This document shows, one piece after another, positions 34,938-40,449 of a DNA stretch of 40,449 nucleotides. How positions within the stretch are numbered: position 1 is the stretch's first letter; each line of letters begins with the position of its first letter. The notes under the pieces were generated by a model. The model worked only from the letters and a program-made list of their open reading frames with translations. It made no database searches and was not told the DNA's origin. The translations under genes were made by a program, and so were the position numbers. The stretch lies in assembly GCA_002719615.1 (NCBI GenBank), contig PBHZ01000018.1, positions 49,940 through 90,388 on the forward strand, written 5' to 3'. The DNA comes from Methanobacteriota archaeon (GTDB taxonomy: Archaea; Thermoplasmatota; Poseidoniia; Poseidoniales; Thalassarchaeaceae).

Positions 34938-36164
34938 ATGGCCGACAAACCTATACACATTTTAGGTGCTGGTTTATCTGGCCTTTCTGCGGCTATTCTA
35001 CTTGCAAATGCAGGCAAAGAAGTACATGTTTATGATGTCAGAAAAGATAGTGGAGCACGCTTTGATGGAGATTTTCAAGGAATAGAAAATTGGACATCTT
35101 CTCCAGATTTTTTTGATGAGATGAGAGATTGGGGGATAGATCCAGATTCATTCAAATCAGATGCATTCAATATTGTCGATTTAGCTCATCCCGATGACAT
35201 CATAACTCAACCCAAGACTGAAGAAATTGCATTCAGAGTAGTTGAAAGAGGTACTGATAATCACTGTATAGATCAAGGTCTAAAAAAACTTGCATTGGAA
35301 GCAGGTGCCAATATACATTACGGTACACGAAAAGAACCTCAAGAATGCGACATAATTGCTGCAGGTCCAAAAGACTCTAGCGCAATTGCTTTTGGAGAGA
35401 TATTTCATACAGACCACCCCAATCATGTTACTTTACAACTCAACGATAAATTGGCTCCTGGCGCTTATTCATATCTAATTATTATCGACGGCATTGGGTT
35501 AATTTGTACCTGTCTTTGGCGCAAACAAAAGCGAAGTAGTCGTTATCTGAATGAAACTATAGCTTGGTATGAACAAAATTATGAATTAAACAGGAAACCA
35601 ATAAAAAGAGTAGGTGGTAAAGGAGATTTTTCATTACCAGAGAAATATATACATGAAGGACGTTATTATGTTGGTGAAGCTGGTGGTTTACAAGATTTCA
35701 TGTGGGGTTTTGGAATGAGGTATGCAATAACAAGTGGCGTACTAGCAGCCCAAAGTATATTGGGAGAATGTGATTATGAAGTTGAAGTTCGTAAAAGACT
35801 TGTTCCTTTGGTAAAATCGAGTGCAATAAACCGTTTTTTACTCAATAGAGTTGGAGACAGAGGATTCAAATTAGCAGCCAGATATTGGATGTGGGATCAG
35901 AAACGTAAGGGAGATGGTTTAGCTTTCATGCGATGGCTTTACGCACCAAGTATATTTCGTAATTTATTATGGCCAATTGTTAAGTTAGGTATGTTGAGAC
36001 GTAAAAGGTTGAATGATGGAAGATTTGTGAGTAGGATGCCATTCAGAAAAGCATTAAAAAGAGATAATTGGAATCCAAGTATCGAAGCAATAGAAATAGG
36101 TAAGCAATGGGATAAAGTTAGGAAATCCGGTGCACACGCCTCTTTCACAGAATCAGATACTTAG
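34938..36164 (+). CDS. FAD-dependent oxidoreductase, geranylgeranyl-reductase-like
   Basis: 408 residues. The GAGLSGLSAAILLANAG dinucleotide-binding motif is at the start, and GEAGGLQDFMWGFGMRYAITSG (about 245) is the second FAD motif of the geranylgeranyl-reductase superfamily. A Trp and Arg-rich tail follows (about 310-380). GGR proteins saturate archaeal lipid chains; others in the superfamily are flavin monooxygenases. It begins the cluster of acyl-CoA genes, its stop meeting the next start, so a role in that pathway is also possible. Substrate unknown. Confidence 0.75.
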   Translation: MADKPIHILGAGLSGLSAAILLANAGKEVHVYDVRKDSGARFDGDFQGIENWTSSPDFFDEMRDWGIDPDSFKSDAFNIVDLAHPDDIITQPKTEEIAFRVVERGTDNHCIDQGLKKLALEAGANIHYGTRKEPQECDIIAAGPKDSSAIAFGEIFHTDHPNHVTLQLNDKLAPGAYSYLIIIDGIGLICTCLWRKQKRSSRYLNETIAWYEQNYELNRKPIKRVGGKGDFSLPEKYIHEGRYYVGEAGGLQDFMWGFGMRYAITSGVLAAQSILGECDYEVEVRKRLVPLVKSSAINRFLLNRVGDRGFKLAARYWMWDQKRKGDGLAFMRWLYAPSIFRNLLWPIVKLGMLRRKRLNDGRFVSRMPFRKALKRDNWNPSIEAIEIGKQWDKVRKSGAHASFTESDT

Positions 36165-37079
36165 ATGTTAGTCACTAACTTCCGTTTGATTGAAATAACC
36201 AATCATTATGCCAACAACATGTCTTCTTGGCCGGAACTTAAATCAATGCCTAATAATTTGGTAAACTATGGAGTTACTGATAATGGAATAGCCATTATTG
36301 AACTTATATCTGATACTGATGGGAAACCTCTCACTGATGGTCGAACTTCTGTTAATACATACACTAGGGAGATGTGGGAAGATATAGATCAAGCCATTCT
36401 CAGTGCTCGTTTCGATGGAGATGTCTCAGTTATACTTTTGACTGGTCATGGCGAAAAATTCTTCTCCGCAGGTGCTAGTATAAACTATCTCAATACTCTA
36501 TCACCTAGATACAAATATTTCTTCTGCCTTCATGCTAATGAAACTCTATCTAGGTTAGAACAAACTCCCAAACTAGTAATAGCAGCATTGAACGGTCACA
36601 CTGTTGGAGGTGGATTAGAAATCGCTATGGCAGCAGATATCAGAATAGCACATAAAGGTAATTTCCAAATAGGTTTGCCAGAAGTTTCCCTTGGAGTATT
36701 AGCAGGAACTGGAGGTACAGCACGTCTCGCTCGCCTAGTCGGAAAGGCAAGGGCAATGGAAATAATGGTTACAGGCCGAAAATTTTCTTTTGAGGAAGCG
36801 CGAGATATGGACCTAATTCACGATATATATGACAGCGTTGGCCTGGAAGACTTTAGAACAGATGTTCTTGATTACGCTGGCCAATTTACATTACCATTAG
36901 CAGCCGCTAAAGCAATTGGTAACATCAAACGCAGCGTTCAAAGTGGAATTGAAATACCATTAGAATATCATCTAGCATTAGAAAGAGAATTACAGTCAGA
37001 TTTATTTCAATCTGAAGATGCTAAAGAAGGCATTGCATCTTATGTTGAAAGGAGAACGCCAAGATTCAAAGGTGAGTAA
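36165..37079 (+). CDS. Enoyl-CoA hydratase/isomerase family protein
   Basis: Crotonase-fold enzyme. IAIIELISD opens the domain. GHGEKFFSAGAS is the first oxyanion-hole segment, AALNGHTVGGGLEIAMAADIRIA the second with a Glu after GGGL, and LPEVSLGVLAGTGG holds the Glu corresponding to the second catalytic acid. Both catalytic Glu positions appear present, so hydratase activity is plausible. 304 residues from the first ATG directly after the previous stop; ATG 36219 or 36246 may be the real start, because the first 25 residues look unstructured. BoxB-like gene follows after 63 bases. Confidence 0.88.
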   Translation: MLVTNFRLIEITNHYANNMSSWPELKSMPNNLVNYGVTDNGIAIIELISDTDGKPLTDGRTSVNTYTREMWEDIDQAILSARFDGDVSVILLTGHGEKFFSAGASINYLNTLSPRYKYFFCLHANETLSRLEQTPKLVIAALNGHTVGGGLEIAMAADIRIAHKGNFQIGLPEVSLGVLAGTGGTARLARLVGKARAMEIMVTGRKFSFEEARDMDLIHDIYDSVGLEDFRTDVLDYAGQFTLPLAAAKAIGNIKRSVQSGIEIPLEYHLALERELQSDLFQSEDAKEGIASYVERRTPRFKGE

Positions 37080-37142
37080 TTTTTTCAATATTCTTATTCT
37101 GACATACATTTATTCATATAGTAATTATGTATCCGCATTTTT

Positions 37143-38288
37143 ATGGCAGATACAGAAATCGTAGAGAAATATACTCCCAACTTTGAAGCATGGGTTCAAG
37201 ACTTCACCGAATGGCAAACGAGAATAGGATTCGACCCCTCATGGTTGGGTGATTACAGATTTGATATCAAGTTCGACTGGGATACGGCTGGAGAAAAAAT
37301 AGAATTTGGAGATTTCGAAGGTATGCCGAAATGGGAAAGAAGAATGCAAATACCCCAACAAAATATCAGAGACGCCATAATCAGTATGATTAGCGTACAA
37401 GGAGATACAGAATTTGCTAGTGTGGAACAGCAAAACCATTTGCTTGCTACTGCCCCAACAGAATATGATATGAAATCAGCACTGAGAATAATGTGTGAAG
37501 AACAAAGGCATGGCTGGCAAATGGCATATGTCCTGTGTACGTATTTTGGAGAACAGGGAGTTAGAGAAGCTTCAAAACTTCTTGAAAGGAATGCTCAAGA
37601 TGGAACCAGAATTCTAGGATCTTTTAATGCTCCAATTGATCATTGGCTAGACTTCTTCTGTTTCACTCACTTTATTGATAGAGATGGAAAATATCAACTA
37701 AAAATGTTGAGTACCTCTTCATTCAAGCCTTTGGCAGCCTCCATGGGTCCTATGTTAAAAGAAGAATCATTCCATCTTGGAACCGGAGCAAACGGACTAA
37801 GAAGAATAGTAAAACAAGGTGTAATTCCTTGTGAATTATTACAAAAATATCTGAATAAGTGGATTAGTACAGGATTAGATCTTTTCGGTACTGATGACTC
37901 TACAAGCGCACAATGGGCTTATGTTTACGGAGTAAAGGGTAGATACGATGAGAGAGAAAGTGATGTCGAAGCAGATCGTGCACATCTAAACGAGGCAAGT
38001 AGAGAATTATATTTCCAAGAATTAAGGGAAGAAATGAGGAGAATAAGCGCGGTTAGAAAAGAGGGAGAGCCAGAATTATTCATACCCTCTGATAAATTCA
38101 ACCGTGGCATAGGAATGTACGCGGGGAAGAATTACACAATAACCGGTGAAAAATTTGACGGTAGTGATGAAGAATATCAAGATTATTTAGTTAGTGTCCT
38201 GCCAACTGATGAAGATGAAGATAAATTAATGAATGATTATATGAAAAAAGAATGGATTCAATACCGTGAATGGAAAGGGAAAAAATAA
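37143..38288 (+). CDS. BoxB-type di-iron aromatic-CoA epoxidase homologue
   Basis: 381 residues. BoxB and PaaA are ferritin-like di-iron subunits that epoxidise CoA-bound aromatic rings with O2. Matches to BoxB: GDTEFASVEQQ (about 88-97), CEEQRHGWQMAYVLCTYFG with Glu-x-x-His at E120/H123, RILGSFNAPIDHWLDFFCF, DRDGKYQLKMLSTSSFKPL, and LKEESFHLGTG with the second Glu-x-x-His at E208/H211. E90 and an Asp near 179 fit the remaining ligands. It lacks the last 80-90 residues of BoxB. The true substrate is unknown. Preceded by a 63-base gap with a TATA-like stretch. Confidence 0.8.
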   Translation: MADTEIVEKYTPNFEAWVQDFTEWQTRIGFDPSWLGDYRFDIKFDWDTAGEKIEFGDFEGMPKWERRMQIPQQNIRDAIISMISVQGDTEFASVEQQNHLLATAPTEYDMKSALRIMCEEQRHGWQMAYVLCTYFGEQGVREASKLLERNAQDGTRILGSFNAPIDHWLDFFCFTHFIDRDGKYQLKMLSTSSFKPLAASMGPMLKEESFHLGTGANGLRRIVKQGVIPCELLQKYLNKWISTGLDLFGTDDSTSAQWAYVYGVKGRYDERESDVEADRAHLNEASRELYFQELREEMRRISAVRKEGEPELFIPSDKFNRGIGMYAGKNYTITGEKFDGSDEEYQDYLVSVLPTDEDEDKLMNDYMKKEWIQYREWKGKK

Positions 38289-38301
38289 GGAAGGAATTAA
38301 T

Positions 38302-38865
38302 ATGCAACATGTATCCCTACTCGCTTTCGATAAAAAGAAATGTGAACCATTTTTTAATAGACTGACAGAATTATTTTATGAACATCATCATTCCGACTCT
38401 CAAAAACCAGATGAATATGAACGCTTACTGTATATGGTAAAGCGACCATACGATGATAAAATGTTGGATATGATAGATGATTGGATGGAAATTGGTAAAA
38501 GAGAGTGGAAGGAAGAAACTACTCGTGAGGTGAAATTAGCTCTATATGCAATAAAATATCCAGATACATTACTTATTGATAGTTTCACCGAAAAAGCGAG
38601 ATCTGATTTAAAGCGACTATCTAGTTATCTTCATTTTACTCATCACACCTACGCGATTTGGGATGAAGATACAAGAAAAGGATTATCTAAATTAGGAATC
38701 GACATTCCTCAAACAGATGTCGCCGATCCATTCATCTACGGTGCATATGTCAGCGCAATAGAACTTTTGAAAGATGTTGCACCATTTACTTGTTTTTTAG
38801 AACATGATGTACCTCGTCAAAGATTATTTCAAGCTGCACTTGCATCTTATGGGCGTGAAGATTGA
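38302..38865 (+). CDS. unrecognised helical protein in the BoxB-like cluster
   Basis: 187 residues from ATG 38302. An AAGGAAGGA ribosome site at 38287-38295 overlaps the BoxB-like stop and fixes this start; an ATG at 38266 inside the previous gene is unlikely. Contents are mostly helical and charged (many Glu, Lys, His; HHSDSQ, HFTHHTYAIW), no membrane segment, no cofactor motif. Its TTGA junction with the next gene suggests coupling. Position between the epoxidase and a beta-oxidation dehydrogenase suggests an accessory subunit, but this is inference. Confidence 0.7.
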   Translation: MQHVSLLAFDKKKCEPFFNRLTELFYEHHHSDSQKPDEYERLLYMVKRPYDDKMLDMIDDWMEIGKREWKEETTREVKLALYAIKYPDTLLIDSFTEKARSDLKRLSSYLHFTHHTYAIWDEDTRKGLSKLGIDIPQTDVADPFIYGAYVSAIELLKDVAPFTCFLEHDVPRQRLFQAALASYGRED

Positions 38866-38900
38866 GTAAATCATATGGACTAGGCATACAACCTACTAAC

Positions 38901-39785
38901 ATGAAAGTCAATGTTGTCGCAGTTATAGGTGCTGGCACGATGGGTGCAGGAATAGCTCAGATATGTGCACAAAGAGGTTGGAGGACAAAAATCTTTGATA
39001 CTTCTGAGAAGAGCCTCCAAACCTCTCTAAAAAGTATCAATTCGTTCTGGGAGAAAGGAATATTACGTGGAAAAACTACTAGAGAACAATTAATTTCATG
39101 GTCTGAAAATTTGGAAACTCATACTGATATGGCAAAAGCAGTTTCAAATGCCGATATTGTTATTGAAGCTGTTCCTGAGATATTATCATTGAAGAAGGAA
39201 ATTTTCTCCAAATTAGATAATATTCTACCTGAGAAGACAATATTGGTTACTAATACTTCTAGCTTATCTATTTCGGAGATAGCAAATTCAACTAATAGGC
39301 CAGACAGAGTTATAGGGATGCACTTCTTCAATCCTGTTCCTATAATGAAATTAATTGAAATAGTTAGGCATGAAAAATGTTCAAAAGAAACGATAAAAAT
39401 AGCAGAATGTGTAGGTTTAGAACTTAATAAAAAAACAATTCTTGTACATGATTATCCCGGTTTTGCAACAAGCAGATTAGGCGTAATTTTAGGAAATGAA
39501 GCCATAAAAATGCTATCGGAAGGCGTTGCATCTGCCAGTGATATCGATACTGCAATGGTGCTTGGTTACAAACATCCTATAGGGCCATTAGAATTAACAG
39601 ATTTAGTAGGTTTGGATGTTAGAAGAGACATTCTAAATAATCTTGCAAATTCTTTTTCTGATGATTCGTATCTTCCCCATCCTCTTTTAGAAAAATTAGT
39701 GGAGAATGGAAATCTTGGAATAAAAACAAATAAGGGAATATACAATTGGAATAATGGTGTAAAACAAGATCGAGACGATTTATGA
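38901..39785 (+). CDS. 3-Hydroxyacyl-CoA dehydrogenase
   Basis: 294 residues from ATG 38901. NAD-dependent oxidation of L-3-hydroxyacyl-CoA. VAVIGAGTMGAGIAQICA gives the Rossmann GxGxxG (10-15); IEAVPEILSLKKEIF and NTSSLSISEIA are conserved; HFFNPVPIMKLIEIV carries the catalytic His at 141; the C-terminal domain ends with GLGIKTNKG-type sequence (NGNLGIKTNKGIYNW). TTG 38862 overlapping the preceding stop is an alternative start. It would follow the hydratase in a beta-oxidation-like route. SemiSWEET overlaps its end by 4 bases. Confidence 0.92.
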   Translation: MKVNVVAVIGAGTMGAGIAQICAQRGWRTKIFDTSEKSLQTSLKSINSFWEKGILRGKTTREQLISWSENLETHTDMAKAVSNADIVIEAVPEILSLKKEIFSKLDNILPEKTILVTNTSSLSISEIANSTNRPDRVIGMHFFNPVPIMKLIEIVRHEKCSKETIKIAECVGLELNKKTILVHDYPGFATSRLGVILGNEAIKMLSEGVASASDIDTAMVLGYKHPIGPLELTDLVGLDVRRDILNNLANSFSDDSYLPHPLLEKLVENGNLGIKTNKGIYNWNNGVKQDRDDL

Positions 39786-40063
39786 GGTTTTTTTTGTCAT
39801 TAAGTATTGAGTTAATAGGTTTATTTGCGGGTTTTTTGGGCGTAATAGCATGGATTCCTCAAATCAAGGAAGTATGGATTCAGAAATCTCATGAGGGAAT
39901 ATCTCTCCCCACATTTTTTCTTGTTGCATCGGCTTTAATTTTATGGCTAATTTATGGAATATTAATCGTTTCTTATTCTATTATTATAGCTAATATAGCC
40001 GCCCTGATTTGTATTTTACTAGTTATTTTCGGCGTATTAAGAATACGCCATTCTGAGAATTAA
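39782..40063 (+). CDS. SemiSWEET / PQ-loop sugar transporter
   Basis: 93-residue three-helix half-transporter that dimerises. The PQ motif is WIPQIKEVWIQKSHEGISLPTF in helix 1 and the following loop; helices 2 and 3 are LILWLIYGILIVSYSIIIAN and ICILLVIFGVL. SemiSWEETs carry small sugars by facilitated diffusion; some PQ-loop relatives carry other molecules. ATGA overlaps the dehydrogenase gene, so the two are translated together. Confidence 0.88.
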   Translation: MRFFLSLSIELIGLFAGFLGVIAWIPQIKEVWIQKSHEGISLPTFFLVASALILWLIYGILIVSYSIIIANIAALICILLVIFGVLRIRHSEN

Positions 40064-40065
40064 TA

Positions 40066-40449
40066 TCATATTTTCGTTAATATTCTATGAAAATGATGAA
40101 CTCCTATTTCCATGGTGGGAGAATATCTGCCCCTATCATATGAAGAACTACTTACTCCAATTTGTACTCCTTCTACTATTTCTTGATCTTCTCTTTCAAC
40201 TTTATCCAAATCTCCTCCAGCTCCTTCTCCAATTAATGAAGCGTCAGCAATATATCTCTGATAAATTATTTCAGTTTTATTAACTGAAGTGGGAACTACT
40301 AGATTTACTGATAATCCCCACGGATAGAAATTCAGCATTAATCCGGGAAAAATCCAGAAGTAATATGCAGCAATTTTCTTTCCATAATCCTTCGATATTT
40401 CAGGTAAATCAAAGGAGTCTTCGCCATCCTTTGCAATTCCTATTTGCAA
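40066..40449 (-). CDS. Rieske non-haem iron oxygenase alpha subunit, C-terminal fragment (5' cut by window edge)
   Basis: 127 residues ending the catalytic domain of a Rieske-type oxygenase alpha subunit. FPGLMLNFYPWGLSVNLVVP is the typical C-terminal strand pair (seen in choline-monooxygenase-like and ring-hydroxylating oxygenases), followed by EREDQEIVEGVQIGVSSSSYDRGRYSP and EIGVHHFHRILTK. The Rieske cluster and iron ligands are outside the window. It converges on SemiSWEET. A substrate link to the BoxB-like cluster is possible but unproven. Confidence 0.85.
   Translation of the reverse strand: MQIGIAKDGEDSFDLPEISKDYGKKIAAYYFWIFPGLMLNFYPWGLSVNLVVPTSVNKTEIIYQRYIADASLIGEGAGGDLDKVEREDQEIVEGVQIGVSSSSYDRGRYSPTMEIGVHHFHRILTKI

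Noticed and set aside
34859..35017. Extended N-terminus for MoaE
   Set aside because: It overlaps the divergent flavoprotein start and has no MoaE character. ATG 34858 gives normal length.
1..40449. CRISPR arrays, insertion sequences or prophage
   Set aside because: No direct-repeat/spacer pattern, transposase or phage structural gene was seen.

Overview
The window reads as a low-GC euryarchaeal chromosome, most likely Marine Group II (Poseidoniales) or a close marine relative. The archaeal character comes from an A-type ATPase operon, an Orc1/Cdc6 initiator, PCNA, transcription factor S, the fibrillarin/Nop5 box C/D pair, an archaeal CoaD fused to the GTP-dependent dephospho-CoA kinase, and compact gene packing. 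Several metabolic genes look bacterial or eukaryotic in type (biotin carboxylase, class I glycolytic aldolase, GlpX, diflavin reductase, BoxB-like oxygenase). This mosaic is typical of marine planktonic Euryarchaeota. No 16S rRNA, IS element, phage or CRISPR array is visible.

Layout. 1-2528: end of atpA, then atpB and atpD. 2604-5015: a large membrane protein that looks like a site-2 protease without its catalytic residues, carrying a long ectodomain. 5018-10384: ketopantoate reductase, Fpg, the fibrillarin-Nop5 pair, a fluoride channel, TFS and PCNA. 10393-14110: a family 2 glycosyltransferase, an FGE-like membrane protein and an ABC exporter. 14170-14241: tRNA-Gly(UCC). 14321-16739: a small membrane protein and a three-gene operon encoding a TraB-like protein, a divergent TBP-fold protein and a TatD-like hydrolase. 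16830-20006: a thioesterase, an EF-Tu-like protein without a P-loop, and a PH-like membrane protein with a long disordered tail. 19998-24207: PfkB kinase, biotin carboxylase and diflavin reductase. 24332-28151: metallo-hydrolase, Orc1/Cdc6, a four-helix membrane protein and the CoaD/kinase fusion.

28187-31859 is the least explained part. A 300-nt GC-rich structured RNA candidate is followed by an 858-residue winged-helix protein. An 81% AT divergent control region with a 16-bp perfect palindrome comes next, and then two tandem paralogous 84-residue winged-helix proteins. 31869-34858 holds fructose-1,6-bisphosphate aldolase and GlpX (together a gluconeogenic step pair) and molybdopterin genes moaC and moaE.

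34938-40449 is a candidate catabolic cluster: a geranylgeranyl-reductase-like flavoprotein, an enoyl-CoA hydratase, a BoxB-type di-iron epoxidase, an unrecognised 187-residue protein, a 3-hydroxyacyl-CoA dehydrogenase, a SemiSWEET transporter and a converging partial Rieske oxygenase. Together these suggest an aerobic ring-epoxidation/beta-oxidation route on a CoA thioester. The substrate cannot be read from sequence.

All assignments were made by eye from motifs; no database search was run.
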